A stretch of 64,000 bases of DNA from Streptococcus pseudopneumoniae (GCF_001074565.1 NZ_JUQX01000013.1:1-64000), one strand, 5' to 3'. Positions 15,373-25,522 are shown, counted from the first letter of the stretch. Made by a program: numbers and translations. The notes: generated from the letters alone by a model not told the origin.

Positions 15373-15643
15373 TGATAGTGTAAAACTGCTATCTCCTCTC
15401 AAAGCTTATCCAAATATTCCTGCATAAGTGATTTTTTCAAAGTTTCTAATTCTTCCAGAGGTTTTTGAATTGCAAATTGTGATTTTGCTCATTCTATCAT
15501 AGGTTCAGTATTTATTAGAGGATTCTTGTTTCCTCTAGTCTCTTTTCTTTGGTTTTTAAAGTTATGAATATCACTATTTTAACAGATTTTCAATCAAGCT
15601 TCAATTATGTTTCTTTCTATTAAAATTTCTTTCAAAAATAAAA
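15373..15643. other. Intergenic region between the toxin-antitoxin pair and ribF
   Basis: Apart from the possible hsdS relic, the stretch holds a 7-bp inverted repeat (15516-15522 with 15531-15537) followed by a pyrimidine-rich run that could act as a weak rightward terminator. No further gene is seen; it looks like the scar of lost accessory DNA. Confidence 0.5.
15399..15491 (-). pseudogene. Possible remnant of a type I restriction HsdS C-terminus
   Basis: A 30-codon stretch without a start, bounded by stops, encodes AKSQFAIQKPL followed by EELETLKKSLMQEYL. This resembles, from memory, the C-terminal coiled segment of streptococcal HsdS specificity subunits. It lies just upstream of the toxin-antitoxin promoter, with no other restriction gene nearby. 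The match is short, so a chance resemblance is possible. Confidence 0.35.
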
Positions 15644-15673
15644 AAAGCGAACACTAAATATGGTTCACTTTTT
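15644..15673. terminator. Terminator of ribF
   Basis: 10-bp stem with one G-U pair (15644-15653 with 15664-15673), flanked by A-run and T-run. It overlaps the ribF stop codon. Confidence 0.8.
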
Positions 15674-16608
15674 TAACTCTTTTGCTCCTCATCCTTCCAG
15701 TTTCGAGCAATCTCTTCGTCTTTCTGGAGTTGGTCTACGAGTTCTTCTATGGAGTCAAATTTGACCATATCGCGGACACGGTCCAGCCAGTAGACCATGA
15801 CCGTCTCTCCGTAAATGTCATCTGAAAAGTCAAAAATATTGACTTCAAAACGTGGTTCTTCACCATCGAAAGTAACATTTTTCCCAACACTTGCCATGCC
15901 ACGAAATCTCTGACGTTGTACTTCTACATCAACTACGTAAACACCGTCTGCTGGCATATAAGTTCGATCTCTTAGAACTAGATTGGCTGTTGGATAACCG
16001 ATCGTACGCCCACGAGCATTTCCATGAACGACCATCCCACGGGTTGGAAGCGGTGTGCCGAGCAGTTGATTGACTTCCCTGACATCTCCATCAAGAATAG
16101 CTTGACGAATCCGTGTAGAACTGATCTTGCCCTTTTCGTCTTCAACCGGAGGAACAATGATAATCTCTCCATCAAAATAATCCTTCAGGTCATCCGCAGT
16201 TTTCTTATCTGAACCAAACGTGTAATCAAATCCCGCTACGATAATCGCTGGTTTTAAAGCTCTAACATAAGTATCAAAGAATTCTTGACCCGTTAAACTA
16301 GCAAATTTGCTACTAAAGTCAAGTAAGAAAAGAGCCTCTACCCCATGCCACTTCATCTTGTGCTCCCGTTCCTCATGGTTGACAATATGAAGCATGAGCT
16401 CAGGTTGGTAAGGTTGTAAGGCAAGTTTTGGCGACTCTGTAAAGGTCATCACGACAACTGGCAGATAATCCTTCATTGAAGCCTTGCTGGCCACCTCAAA
16501 AAGTTTCTGATGCCCCTTGTGGATGCCATCAAAATAACCTAGTACAAGGACTGTTTTACCCGGTACTGCAATATCTTTTTCGTTCTTAATAGGTACTGTT
16601 GTAATCAT
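15673..16608 (-). CDS. ribF: Bifunctional riboflavin kinase / FAD synthetase
   Basis: 311 residues. The N-terminal FMN adenylyltransferase domain shows LGYFDGIHKGHQ and the later ISSTRIRQAI. The C-terminal flavokinase domain shows GRTIGYPTANL and DGVYVV. The enzyme phosphorylates riboflavin to FMN and adenylates it to FAD in the cytoplasm. No FMN riboswitch is seen upstream. It is a single gene ended by its own terminator; its start is 143 bp from the smc stop, with the smc terminator between. Length is normal. Confidence 0.95.
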   Translation of the reverse strand: MITTVPIKNEKDIAVPGKTVLVLGYFDGIHKGHQKLFEVASKASMKDYLPVVVMTFTESPKLALQPYQPELMLHIVNHEEREHKMKWHGVEALFLLDFSSKFASLTGQEFFDTYVRALKPAIIVAGFDYTFGSDKKTADDLKDYFDGEIIIVPPVEDEKGKISSTRIRQAILDGDVREVNQLLGTPLPTRGMVVHGNARGRTIGYPTANLVLRDRTYMPADGVYVVDVEVQRQRFRGMASVGKNVTFDGEEPRFEVNIFDFSDDIYGETVMVYWLDRVRDMVKFDSIEELVDQLQKDEEIARNWKDEEQKS

Positions 16609-16712
16609 GAAACTATTATATCATAGAGAAAGTCTTTTCGCTAAGAGGAAATCCCAAATGTCGTTTTTTGCGCCTGAACTGACCTTTATAGACAATTCAA
16701 GCTATGAGTTTT

Positions 16713-16741
16713 AAAAAATAGCACCTCCTAAGAGATGCTAT
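16713..16741 (-). terminator. Terminator of the rnc-smc unit
   Basis: 10-bp stem with one wobble (16718-16727 with 16732-16741), 4-nt loop and TTTTTT on the minus strand, 11 bp after the smc stop. Confidence 0.85.
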
Positions 16742-16751
16742 CATTTAGTAA

Positions 16752-19700
16752 CTAGTTTACAGTTTCTTCTAAATCTTTTAACTTAACCGAAACAATCTTA
16801 GACACACCTGATTCTTGCATGGTAACTCCATAGATAGAATCCGCTGCCGCCATCGTTCCCTTACGGTGGGTCACGACGATAAACTGACTATCCTTGTCAA
16901 ATCGATTGAGGTAATCCCCAAAACGTTTAACATTGGCTTCGTCCAGCGCCGCCTCTACCTCGTCCAAGATAACAAAAGGAATAGTCTTGACTCGAATGAT
17001 AGAAAATAACAAGGCCAGAGCCGATAGGGCTTTTTCACCACCACTCATGAGGTTGAGAGATTGGATTTTCTTACCTGGTGGTTGAACAGAAATCTCCACA
17101 CCAGCTGTTAAAAGATCGCCCTCAGTTAATATCAAGTCTGCCTGACCTCCACCAAACATCTGTCTAAAGGTCACTTTAAAGGACTCACGGATAGCCTCAA
17201 AGGTTGATTTGAATCGTTCCTTGACCTCATCATTCATCTCTGTGATGGTCTCAAGGAGTAGGTTTTTCGCAGACAAAATATCATCTCGTTGGCTATTGAG
17301 GAAATCCAAACGATTGTGGACTTCTTCGTACTGTTCAATGGCATCCAAATTGACTGGACCCAGTGAGCGAATAGCATTCTCCAAATCCTTAACCTCTTGT
17401 TCTGCCAGATTGAGATTTTCCAGTTCATGAGCCTTTTCTAGAGCCTCTGTGTAGCTGATTTGGTACTGGTCTGTTAATTGACCTTGTAAATAGCGCAAGC
17501 GTTCGCTGACCTTTTCTTTCTTGGCTTCAGCACGTGTTTGTTTGCGAATCCACTCTTCATTCTGATGACGAGCATTATCCAAATGGCTGGCAATATCATC
17601 CAGCTGACCTTCGATATCATCCAACTCAAACTGCTTGCGAATCAAACCTTGTTGGAGGTTTGTTTTCTGAGTTTTGGCCTCTTCCTCCTGCTGGCTTAGT
17701 AAAGCCGTATCCACTTTCTCAAGATTATCAACCTTTTCTTGGAGGAGACGCTGGATTTCCTCTTGCTCGATATCCAGATTATCCAGTTCCTTACCTAAGC
17801 GTTCAATATCAGTAACTCCGTACCGCTTTTGTCCTTGCAGTTCTGACTTAAGCAAGCGTGCTTGCGCTACTTGTTCCTGCAAGTTTTGATAACGTTCTTG
17901 AATTGCGTTTTTGTTAGACTTAATTTCTTCAATCTCAGTTTCCAGATTTTGCTTTTCACTGGCGATAGTAGCAAGGCGCTCTTGGCATTTTTCCTTGTCC
18001 GCTTGCCAATCTCCTTCAGTAAGGCGATTTAATTCCTCTTCTTGAAGTTTCCAAAGAGTTTCCAGTTCTTCGACCTGCTGATTGGTTTGTTGATAAGCAA
18101 GATACAAACCTTGCTCATGGATACGAGCCTGTTCTCCCTGAGATTTGATGGCTTCTAACCTGTCTGTTAATACTGCCATCTCATCTTGCAAGGTCTTCAA
18201 AGTCTCTTCTTCTGAACGAAGACTAGCTTCTTCTTCAACAATTTCTTTTTGTAATTGCTCCAGCTCTGGCTTGATGAAAATACTGTTATTCTGGCGATTA
18301 GCACCACCCGCGTAGGAACCACCTGTACGCAACTCTGTCCCATCCAGTGTCACCATACGAACTTGGTAACGAACTTGGCGAGCTGCGGCACGCGCATGTT
18401 CTACAGTATCAAAGATAGCCGTCGTAGCTAGCAAGTTCTTGAAAATGGCTTCTAATCTCTTGTCAAACGACACCAACTCATCTGCCATACCCAGAAATCC
18501 TGGACTTGCTGCAATAGCATCTTGATTCTGACTAGAAATCGTACGAGCCTTGATAGTCGTCAGTGGAAGAAAGGTTGCACGACCAGCTCTGTTGCGTTTG
18601 AGTAAATCAATCGCCTTAGTCGCCGCGTTCTCATCTTCTACGATGATGTGCTGACTGCTTGCACCAAGCGCAATTTCTAGGGCAATTTGATAATGAACAT
18701 CAAAAGTCAAATGTTCACTGACTGCACCAATAATCCCACCAAGACGGTCTTTTTCTTGAAGAACACTCTTAACACCCGCATAAAAATTACTATGATTTCT
18801 TAGGATGTTTTCCAAACTCTGGGCTCTAGCCTGCTTGTTTTTGAGACTATCCAGACGGTCAAAGAGTTGACTCTGCTGGGCTTGGTAAGAAACTTTCTTC
18901 TCCTCTTGTTCCTTGGCACTAGCTTGGTAGTCAGCCAATAATTTCTGAACCTGCTCCTTGGCAGATTCAAGCTCAGCCTGTTGTTGACTGGCCTTCTCTT
19001 TAGCTGTAGCCAGTTGTTCTTTCAATTTCTCAAGTTGGTCTGCTTGTTTTTGAGATAGTTGACGGCTGTTCTCCAGTTCATTCTCGATGCGGGTCAGTTG
19101 GTTTGAGACATCCGCTTCTTCTTGTAAAAGAGCGACAAAGCGTTCGCGCAAGAGCTCGATCATCTGGTCAGGATCATCTGAAAAAGCTAGCAATTCTGCT
19201 TCTAAACGATTGAGTTCCTTGTTGTTTTCAGCTAGACTTTCCTCTAACTGAGCCAGATTTGCTTCTTTTTCAGCCTTCTCTGTACTTAGAGTCTTTCTCT
19301 TATCTTCCAAAGCAGTCAAACGGGCTTGTGCTTCTTGCTGATTGAGGGCTACCTGCTCGGACTCCAGTTTTGATAGGGCTAATTTTCGTTCTAAATCACT
19401 TATCAGATTCGTCAGATCCATCAAACTTCCTTGGTCTTTGGACATTTGAGCTTGGAGATCTTGGCGTTTCTTTTTAAGAGTTTGATTTTCTTCTTCTAAC
19501 TCTTCACGCTTTTGGTAATAGCTAGTCAAAAGTTCCTGAACTTGCGTTAGTTCTTCTTCTGTTAGCTCTAGTTCAGCCTTGTTTTCCTTGATTTGGGCAA
19601 CCAGTACATCCAAGTAAATTGCCTTACGTTGACCATCCAAGTCGAGAAACTTACGAGCATTCTCGGCTTGTTTTGCAAGGGGCTTGATTTGATTGTCCAA

Positions 19701-20291
19701 CTCATAGATAATATCCTCTAAGCGGTCGAGATTGTCTTGAGTTTGTTGCAGTTTGCTTTCTGTTTCTTTTCGACGATTTTTGTACTTTAAAACTCCAGCA
19801 GCTTCTTCAAAAATGGCTCGGCGTTCTTCAGGCTTGGAATTAAAAATCTCCTCAACCTTCCCTTGAGAGATGATGGAGAAGGAATCCCGTCCCAAACCGG
19901 TATCCAAGAAGAGGTCATGAATATCACGCAAGCGCACTTTCTTTCCATCAATTCGATACTCGCTATCTCCACTACGGTAGATATGGCGTTCTACCTTAAT
20001 GACTTGCCCTGCATCCTTGATAAAGCCATCTTCATTGTCCAAGGTCACGATAACAGAGGCATAATTGAGTGGTTTGCGACTTTCTGTTCCAGCAAAGATA
20101 ACGTCAGGCATCTTACCACCACGAAGGCTCTTGATACTGGACTCTCCCAAGGCCCATCGCAGACTTTCTGTGATATTTGACTTTCCAGATCCATTTGGCC
20201 CAACGACAGCTGTCACACCTTGATCAAAAACGACCTTGGTCTTGTCAGCAAAAGACTTGAATCCCTGGATCTCAATCTCCTTTAAATACAT
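16752..20291 (-). CDS. smc: Chromosome partition protein SMC
   Basis: 1179 residues, full length. Walker A GPNGSGKS at 31-38; two long coiled-coil arms; a hinge at roughly 510-660 with [10 protein letters not shown] and GGSYAGGA; signature [10 protein letters not shown] at 1081-1090 and Walker [13 protein letters not shown] ending near 1117. Works with ScpA and ScpB to compact and segregate the origin region; those partners are not in the window. The start overlaps the rnc stop by 10 nt, so the pair is co-transcribed. Confidence 0.97.
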   Translation of the reverse strand: MYLKEIEIQGFKSFADKTKVVFDQGVTAVVGPNGSGKSNITESLRWALGESSIKSLRGGKMPDVIFAGTESRKPLNYASVIVTLDNEDGFIKDAGQVIKVERHIYRSGDSEYRIDGKKVRLRDIHDLFLDTGLGRDSFSIISQGKVEEIFNSKPEERRAIFEEAAGVLKYKNRRKETESKLQQTQDNLDRLEDIIYELDNQIKPLAKQAENARKFLDLDGQRKAIYLDVLVAQIKENKAELELTEEELTQVQELLTSYYQKREELEEENQTLKKKRQDLQAQMSKDQGSLMDLTNLISDLERKLALSKLESEQVALNQQEAQARLTALEDKRKTLSTEKAEKEANLAQLEESLAENNKELNRLEAELLAFSDDPDQMIELLRERFVALLQEEADVSNQLTRIENELENSRQLSQKQADQLEKLKEQLATAKEKASQQQAELESAKEQVQKLLADYQASAKEQEEKKVSYQAQQSQLFDRLDSLKNKQARAQSLENILRNHSNFYAGVKSVLQEKDRLGGIIGAVSEHLTFDVHYQIALEIALGASSQHIIVEDENAATKAIDLLKRNRAGRATFLPLTTIKARTISSQNQDAIAASPGFLGMADELVSFDKRLEAIFKNLLATTAIFDTVEHARAAARQVRYQVRMVTLDGTELRTGGSYAGGANRQNNSIFIKPELEQLQKEIVEEEASLRSEEETLKTLQDEMAVLTDRLEAIKSQGEQARIHEQGLYLAYQQTNQQVEELETLWKLQEEELNRLTEGDWQADKEKCQERLATIASEKQNLETEIEEIKSNKNAIQERYQNLQEQVAQARLLKSELQGQKRYGVTDIERLGKELDNLDIEQEEIQRLLQEKVDNLEKVDTALLSQQEEEAKTQKTNLQQGLIRKQFELDDIEGQLDDIASHLDNARHQNEEWIRKQTRAEAKKEKVSERLRYLQGQLTDQYQISYTEALEKAHELENLNLAEQEVKDLENAIRSLGPVNLDAIEQYEEVHNRLDFLNSQRDDILSAKNLLLETITEMNDEVKERFKSTFEAIRESFKVTFRQMFGGGQADLILTEGDLLTAGVEISVQPPGKKIQSLNLMSGGEKALSALALLFSIIRVKTIPFVILDEVEAALDEANVKRFGDYLNRFDKDSQFIVVTHRKGTMAAADSIYGVTMQESGVSKIVSVKLKDLEETVN

Positions 20292-20980
20292 GAACCCAGC
20301 CCTTTCTCAACGGCATTTTTTGCGGCCTCTTGCTCTGCTAATTTTTTAGAACGGCCTTGGCCTTTTCCGATACTCTTGCCCTCAACCAGAACTTCTACAT
20401 CAAAAACCTTATCATGGGCAGGCCCCATCTCAGAGGTCACCTGGTAGCGAATATCCACATCTCCATTGACTTGGAGCAGTTCTTGCAAGTGCGTCTTGTA
20501 ATCCTTAATCATTTCAAAGTCACCTGCTTCAACCTTGGGAATCATGACCTGATAGATAAACTCTTTTACCCTAGCAACATCCTTGTCTAAAAGCAACGCT
20601 CCCAAAAAGGCTTCAAAGGCATCTCCAAGAATGGTGTCACGATTGCGACCACCAGACTTTTCTTCCCCTTTTCCTAGCTTGATAAACTGATCAAACTGGC
20701 AATCACGCGCAAAACCAGCCAAACTCTCCTCACGGACAATCATAGCACGGAGTTTGGACAAATCTCCCTCTGGTTTCTTAGGATATTTTTTATACAGATA
20801 TTCTGAAATCAATAATTGCAGAACAGCGTCTCCTAAAAATTCCAAGCGCTCATTGTGTGAAATTTTTAAGAGGCGGTGCTCATTGGCATAACTCGTATGA
20901 GTAAAAGCCGTTTCCAATAAATTCTTGTCTGCAAATTCGATTGCAAAACGCTTCTTTAGTACAGTTTGTAATTCTTTCAT
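20282..20980 (-). CDS. rnc: Ribonuclease III
   Basis: 232 residues. The RNase III signature [11 protein letters not shown] lies at 43-53, the catalytic Asp/Glu residues recur in [13 protein letters not shown], and a C-terminal double-stranded RNA-binding domain runs from about 157. It processes rRNA precursors and structured or antisense RNAs. An extended -10 (TGATATAAT) is seen about 30 bp upstream of the start. It leads the rnc-smc unit. Confidence 0.96.
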   Translation of the reverse strand: MKELQTVLKKRFAIEFADKNLLETAFTHTSYANEHRLLKISHNERLEFLGDAVLQLLISEYLYKKYPKKPEGDLSKLRAMIVREESLAGFARDCQFDQFIKLGKGEEKSGGRNRDTILGDAFEAFLGALLLDKDVARVKEFIYQVMIPKVEAGDFEMIKDYKTHLQELLQVNGDVDIRYQVTSEMGPAHDKVFDVEVLVEGKSIGKGQGRSKKLAEQEAAKNAVEKGLGSCI

Positions 20981-21116
20981 ACCAACCTCTTTCTAACTGA
21001 TAACAGTCTTTTTTATTATATCAAAAAAAGCCCCCTGAGTCACTTTAAAACGGGACTAGGAAAGATTTGGGTAGTTTTTGAAAAAAATTTCCAATTTTGG
21101 AGGCAATATAAAGAAA

Positions 21117-21136
21117 AAAGCCTTATTTAAGGCTTT
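21117..21136 (-). terminator. Terminator downstream of tRNA-Arg
   Basis: 8-bp perfect stem, 4-nt loop, then TTTTTTCTTT (including the stem end) on the minus strand, 15 bp after the tRNA 3' end. Confidence 0.8.
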
Positions 21137-21151
21137 CTTAGACTGTTTACA

Positions 21152-21223
21152 TCCACCCTGAGGGAATCGAACCCCCATCTCAAGAACCGGAATCTTACGT
21201 GATATCCATTACACTAAGGGTGG
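21152..21223 (-). tRNA. tRNA-Arg, anticodon CCG
   Basis: Cloverleaf on the minus strand: 7-bp acceptor CCACCCT with AGGGTGG, a D-arm, an anticodon loop TTCCGGT giving anticodon CCG (reads CGG), and a T-arm with GGTTCGATTCC. The discriminator base is A and CCA is not encoded. Arg-CGG codons are rare in this genus. Confidence 0.93.
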
Positions 21224-21289
21224 AAACTTGTTCCATTATAACAAAAATTTGCTCTAATAACAAGTTTTTTTCTAGCCGTATAGCCCGTC

Positions 21290-22276
21290 TTAGTGGGATG
21301 CATCACCATTCCAGATAGAGTTTTTCACGATAACATAATCAACGTGCTTGAGGTCAGCAACCTTGCGTCCACCTGCGTAGGAAATGGCACTTTGCAGATC
21401 CTGCTCCATCTCAGTGAGGGTATCTTGCAAATGTCCTTTGGCAGGAAGTAAGATGCGTTTTCCTTCCACGTTTTTATAAGCTCCTTTTTGGTATTGAGAA
21501 GCTGAACCATAGTATTCTTTGAACTGTTCGCCATCGACTTCAATCGTTTTCCCTGGGCTTTCGATGTGTCCTGCAAAAAGGGAACCAATCATGACCATGC
21601 TAGCACCGAAACGGATAGACTTGGCAATGTCACCGTGTGTACGAATCCCACCATCAGCGATAATCGGTTTGCGAGCCGCCTTAGCACACCAGCGAAGGGC
21701 AGCCAACTGCCAACCGCCAGTGCCAAAACCTGTTTTCACCTTGGTGATACAAACCTTACCAGGACCGATTCCAACCTTAGTAGCATCCGCACCGGCATTT
21801 TCCAATTCACGCACAGCTTCTGGAGTTCCGACGTTACCAGCGATTACAAAAGTATCAGGTAATTCTTTCTTGATGTGCTGAATCATTGAGATCACACTAT
21901 CCGCATGTCCATGAGCAATATCAATCGTGATATACTCAGGAGCATCAGCCTTGAGCTGGCTAACAAAGCCATACTCGTAATCCTTGACACCTACAGAAAT
22001 GGAAGCAATGAGCCCTTGATCGTGCATACGTTTGATAAAAGTAATGCGTCCCGCTTCATCAAAACGGTGCATAATGTAGAAGTAACCGCCTTTAGCAAGT
22101 TGCTCTGCTACGTTCTCATCCAAAATCGTCTGCATATTTGCTGGCACAACAGGTAGTTTAAAAGTGTGTTTTCCAAACGTAATACTTGTATCCGCTTCTG
22201 AACGGCTTTTAATCACACATTTATTAGGGATCAACTGAATATCTTCGTAATCAAAAATTGGAAATTCATTTAACAT
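21290..22276 (-). CDS. guaC: GMP reductase
   Basis: 328 residues of the IMPDH/GMPR TIM-barrel family. [15 protein letters not shown] carries the catalytic Cys, and [19 protein letters not shown] forms the phosphate-binding part. It lacks the CBS domains of IMP dehydrogenase and has the length of the Gram-positive GuaC type. It converts GMP to IMP with NADPH in purine salvage. It is a single gene with a consensus promoter and a 72-nt leader. Confidence 0.95.
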   Translation of the reverse strand: MLNEFPIFDYEDIQLIPNKCVIKSRSEADTSITFGKHTFKLPVVPANMQTILDENVAEQLAKGGYFYIMHRFDEAGRITFIKRMHDQGLIASISVGVKDYEYGFVSQLKADAPEYITIDIAHGHADSVISMIQHIKKELPDTFVIAGNVGTPEAVRELENAGADATKVGIGPGKVCITKVKTGFGTGGWQLAALRWCAKAARKPIIADGGIRTHGDIAKSIRFGASMVMIGSLFAGHIESPGKTIEVDGEQFKEYYGSASQYQKGAYKNVEGKRILLPAKGHLQDTLTEMEQDLQSAISYAGGRKVADLKHVDYVIVKNSIWNGDASH

Positions 22277-22354
22277 ATCGATGTCTCATTTCTTTTATAA
22301 TGACCTACCTATGCTTACGCATCCCTACGCCTTTTCCCGACGTTTCCTTGATTT

Positions 22355-22383
22355 ATTATAAACCAAAGTACAGTTTTTGTCAA
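22355..22383 (-). promoter_or_regulatory. Consensus promoter of guaC
   Basis: TTGACA (22378-22383), 17-bp spacer, TATAAT (22355-22360): a perfect sigma-A match. The 72-nt leader contains GCGTAGGG and GCGTAAGC in near-repeat, but no known riboswitch was recognised. Confidence 0.85.
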
Positions 22384-22438
22384 ATATTTGTAATAATCAC
22401 ATTATATCGTTCGGAAATTACTTATATAAATAGCAAAA

Positions 22439-22466
22439 AAGTGAAGAGATTACCTTCTCCCCACTT
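22439..22466 (-). terminator. Terminator of mcrBC, overlapping the mcrC 3' end
   Basis: 11-bp stem with two G-U pairs (22439-22449 with 22456-22466), 6-nt loop and TTTTTT on the minus strand. The 5' arm lies inside the last mcrC codons. Confidence 0.75.
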
Positions 22467-23763
22467 CTTCATCAATAATCGCTTTAAAATTTTCTTCTGA
22501 ATTTTCCATCATTTCACAAAATGCACTATAGGATGAGGCATTCTGAGGTATTCGAATAGACCACTTCTTCAATTGAGCTCCATAACCAGCTACTTTTCCT
22601 ATTTCACTATTTACTGACTGCTCCATACTAGGAAAAATCAGTCCAGCTTTCTCAGCTTTTAAAATATAAGAATAGGAAATCAGCTGGAACAAGTCCTCGC
22701 GGTTAATTCCTTTTTCAGTGAACTCCAGTTTTTTATATTTTGCATCTAGAACAATCTTTCGTTCTCTGTCATAAAAATCTGGATATACTTTTCGTTTCCC
22801 ACCAGAAAATACTGAAATTCCATCCGTCTTATCCTTATTTCGTGGATGGATGAAACCTTTCGGCAATAAGGTGTAAACATACTCTTCCCAAAGCCAGGCA
22901 ACATCAAAAAGAATACCATGGATTTTTTGCTCTTGGTATCCTAAACCATGCACTCCTCCATTTAGGATCATCAGGCAAAGATCTTGCAATTTTCTGTACT
23001 CTCGAAAGTAGGCATGACGAAGAGGTTTTGTTTGATTTAGTCTTATAATCTTAGCACGATCAGCTAGTTTATAAGCTGGAGTTACACGAGTAATTTCCGT
23101 CATATTTTCACGATTACTATCGAGCAGAACTCCGAAACTTTTCTGATTCTTTATGTACTCAATCGTATGTCGTATCAACTGCATGAGTGGATTATCATAA
23201 GTAAACTCTCTAGTTGTATAGGCAATATTTCCCATAAAAGGGAGATTTTTTTTCAGATGATTTCCAACATCTAGTACGCCCTTCACATGACTATCGTTAT
23301 GGAAAAATCGCTGGTATTCCTTATAAAGACCTTTTCGGAGAGCAGCTTGAAGATACTTGGGAAGGAGGTAAACCAAGAGTTGATAGAGCTTATCTTCAGG
23401 AGATAGACCGACATCTAAACTAGTCAGATTGATATTGAGAACCTTTTGTAAAAGATAATGCAAAAAATGGTCGTTACTTTCATCAGAAAAACGAGAGGAA
23501 ATCGTCAATCTTTCCTGATCACACCCCAGAAAACCAATCACATTCCCAGTCTTAATTTCCTGATTGACTGTTTCAAAAATCTTTTGGTCCTTATCTAAGT
23601 CAGGAGAATATTGCAGGTCATTTGGAAATATAAAGATACGGTCCTCTCTAGAAAGGTTATCCAGTGTTCTATCAAGAAGAGCTTGACTTAGTTTGGGATA
23701 TTCTGCAACAAAGTCTTCTTTAGCAATTCTATGCTGATTATCAGTTATCCGCATCATTATCAC
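22450..23763 (-). CDS. mcrC: McrC-type nuclease subunit of a type IV restriction system
   Basis: 437 residues. The C-terminal part holds the PD-(D/E)xK nuclease motif: Pro328-Asp329, then Asp340-Ala-Lys342 (YPDF...LDAKYKK), followed by a conserved Gln in DLFQLISYSY. McrC binds the McrB ring, stimulates its GTPase and cuts DNA carrying modified cytosines. The start lies inside the 3' end of mcrB (23-nt overlap), the usual arrangement. Alternative starts at the next in-frame ATGs would shorten it by two or three residues. All visible catalytic residues are intact. Confidence 0.9.
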   Translation of the reverse strand: MIMMRITDNQHRIAKEDFVAEYPKLSQALLDRTLDNLSREDRIFIFPNDLQYSPDLDKDQKIFETVNQEIKTGNVIGFLGCDQERLTISSRFSDESNDHFLHYLLQKVLNINLTSLDVGLSPEDKLYQLLVYLLPKYLQAALRKGLYKEYQRFFHNDSHVKGVLDVGNHLKKNLPFMGNIAYTTREFTYDNPLMQLIRHTIEYIKNQKSFGVLLDSNRENMTEITRVTPAYKLADRAKIIRLNQTKPLRHAYFREYRKLQDLCLMILNGGVHGLGYQEQKIHGILFDVAWLWEEYVYTLLPKGFIHPRNKDKTDGISVFSGGKRKVYPDFYDRERKIVLDAKYKKLEFTEKGINREDLFQLISYSYILKAEKAGLIFPSMEQSVNSEIGKVAGYGAQLKKWSIRIPQNASSYSAFCEMMENSEENFKAIIDEEVGRR

Positions 23764-25369
23764 CAGTATCTTGGGGTTCTGTTTGGTCGTTATTTGTCAG
23801 ATCAAATGCTTTTTTCAATGTTGTCAGAGTTTCAGCCTCTTCATAAGAACCTCGTAAGTAATCTTCCAAAAGCGGTTTAAGATAATCAGACCAGAGTAAT
23901 TCATAGTCAAAATCTACTTCTTCCAGTTTAAGGAAATAACTTGGTCCGATATGATAATGGCTATTTAGCTCCTGAACGTTTTCGATAGCAGCGTTCAAAT
24001 TTCTAAGACGAAGTTTTGCTTCTTCTGCATGGATACCCAGTTCTTTATCCAACATAGCAACTTGACTTTCAGCAGTAACTTCAACAAAGCGGAAACGACG
24101 ACGCATAGCAAAATCAAAGGTATCTACCGAACGGTCAATATCATTCATTGTTCCGATGATGTAAACATTTTCGGGGATATAAAACTTTTCATCAGTTTCG
24201 TGTAGATTTGCATATTGGGTAGAAACACTTCCCTTTTCACCACGGTAGCCAGGGTCAATAGAGAAAAAGAGTTCACCAAAAATCTTAGAAATCTCACCAC
24301 GATTAATCTCATCGATGATGAAGACGAAATTCTTGTCTGTGTTAATCATTGGGGATACATAATCACATAAACCATAACTTTCTTTCATGTGATCCAAAAC
24401 AATTTTTTGATAAGTTTCGTACTTTAAATTAGTATCTTCACCCTTGTACAAAAGATACACTTTTTCTTTGGTAGCAACAGGAGAATCAAACTTCACATTC
24501 CCTTGACTATTTAAACTGGCTGGAACAGAACTACGAGGAAAGAAGTATTGTCCTTGCTTTTCATTGATAGCATCCGTTAGCTTCCTCCACGCTTCCTCAA
24601 AATTATCTTGTCCTCCAGTTTTCTGAGCATCTATAGCATTCTGACAAAACTTCTTAAAAATACCTTCTTTTAATTTAAAAAATATACTGCCATCCTCATT
24701 TGAATCCGGTCTTAAACCCTCTACAAAATCTGTATAATCATAGGAAGGGTGAAATTGTACAAAGCCGATTTGGTCTTCGTTGTCACCCGTTAACTCCATA
24801 GCAATTTCTTTAGCAAGATAAGTTTTTCCTGTGCCAGGTGCACCACGGAGGATGAGGTTTTTGGATTTTTTTAATATATCTAAATAATCGTTAATATTTT
24901 TATTCATAACAACTTTCTCTACATTTTTTCTGTATGTACCATTTAGAATAGATTTATATAAATTGATACGTTCTGAATTTCTATCCCAGTTGATGGTTTG
25001 TCTTGTACCTTTTTTACCTTGGTATTCCCATCCACCATCTACTTTCAACCAATTAACACCAATACAATGTTTAAACTCTGTTTTTGTTTCATCAAAGTAA
25101 TATGTTTTCACACATTGTCCAATACCTAAAATTTTGTTAAATCCTGAGGTAGCTATTATATAATCATTTATTTTTATGTCATGTGCAAACTTCCAAATAA
25201 ATAAATTTCTCTGCTTTCCTTGCTTCAATTCTTCAGGATTATTGTAATCTAAAATATTAGATAAATTAGAATCAAAATCTATACAAGCTATATTCTCTTC
25301 TTTAAACAAAGACCAAACTTTTCCACCTCCTCCTGCAACTATCATCCAATAATTTAATTTTTCTTCCAT
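23741..25369 (-). CDS. mcrB: McrB-type GTP-dependent AAA+ restriction motor with EVE-like N-terminus
   Basis: 542 residues. The N-terminal about 145 residues (YWMIVAGGGGKVWSLF, ITSG-like ATSGFNKILGIG) resemble an EVE/PUA-type domain, thought to read modified bases. The AAA+ motor follows: Walker A GAPGTGKT at 176-183, Walker B FIIDEINRGE with DEINR at 353-357, and GTMNDIDRS at 406-414, where MNxxDRS is the McrB signature. It selects modified DNA and drives McrC. The module is flanked by guaC and a Sua5-like gene and has its own weak promoter and terminator, as expected of an exchangeable defence islet. Confidence 0.9.
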   Translation of the reverse strand: MEEKLNYWMIVAGGGGKVWSLFKEENIACIDFDSNLSNILDYNNPEELKQGKQRNLFIWKFAHDIKINDYIIATSGFNKILGIGQCVKTYYFDETKTEFKHCIGVNWLKVDGGWEYQGKKGTRQTINWDRNSERINLYKSILNGTYRKNVEKVVMNKNINDYLDILKKSKNLILRGAPGTGKTYLAKEIAMELTGDNEDQIGFVQFHPSYDYTDFVEGLRPDSNEDGSIFFKLKEGIFKKFCQNAIDAQKTGGQDNFEEAWRKLTDAINEKQGQYFFPRSSVPASLNSQGNVKFDSPVATKEKVYLLYKGEDTNLKYETYQKIVLDHMKESYGLCDYVSPMINTDKNFVFIIDEINRGEISKIFGELFFSIDPGYRGEKGSVSTQYANLHETDEKFYIPENVYIIGTMNDIDRSVDTFDFAMRRRFRFVEVTAESQVAMLDKELGIHAEEAKLRLRNLNAAIENVQELNSHYHIGPSYFLKLEEVDFDYELLWSDYLKPLLEDYLRGSYEEAETLTTLKKAFDLTNNDQTEPQDTGDNDADN

Positions 25370-25388
25370 TTTGTAGCTCCATTTTCAT

Positions 25389-25419
25389 ATTATAGGCTAG
25401 TTAGTATTTAATATTTCAA
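25389..25419 (-). promoter_or_regulatory. Probable mcrBC promoter
   Basis: TTGAAA (25414-25419), 19-bp spacer and TATAAT (25389-25394) on the minus strand, 20 nt before the mcrB start. The spacer is longer than ideal, suggesting modest strength. Confidence 0.5.
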
Positions 25420-25481
25420 AACCCTATTTCACATATAGAATATCATATCTATTTAAAAAAGAAAAGAAATTCTAAAGAAAA

Positions 25482-25522
25482 AGCCCAGTGTTAGGAGCTT
25501 CAATGTCTCTTAACACTAGACT
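25482..25522 (-). terminator. Terminator after the Sua5-like gene (end of the leu region)
   Basis: 12-bp stem with two G-U pairs (25482-25493 with 25511-25522), followed by TTTTTC on the minus strand, 12 bp beyond the stop. Confidence 0.8.

Larger units (their letters stand above)
20981..21289. other. Spacer between guaC and rnc carrying tRNA-Arg
   Basis: From right to left: guaC end, tRNA-Arg, its terminator (21117-21136), about 80 bp of AT-rich sequence, then the rnc promoter (minus strand GTGACT, 17 bp, TATAAT near 21014-21019). No protein gene is seen. Confidence 0.6.

Noticed and set aside
15516-15537. Small inverted repeat as a mobile element end or attachment site
   Set aside because: Only 7 bp, no direct repeats or transposase or integrase nearby; a weak terminator-like hairpin is the simpler reading.
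21519-21881. Plus-strand open frame of 120 codons opposite guaC
   Set aside because: Antisense shadow of codon bias in guaC; no start signals.
22277-22348. Purine riboswitch ahead of guaC
   Set aside because: The leader is short and lacks the conserved three-way junction and loop sequences of the purine class.
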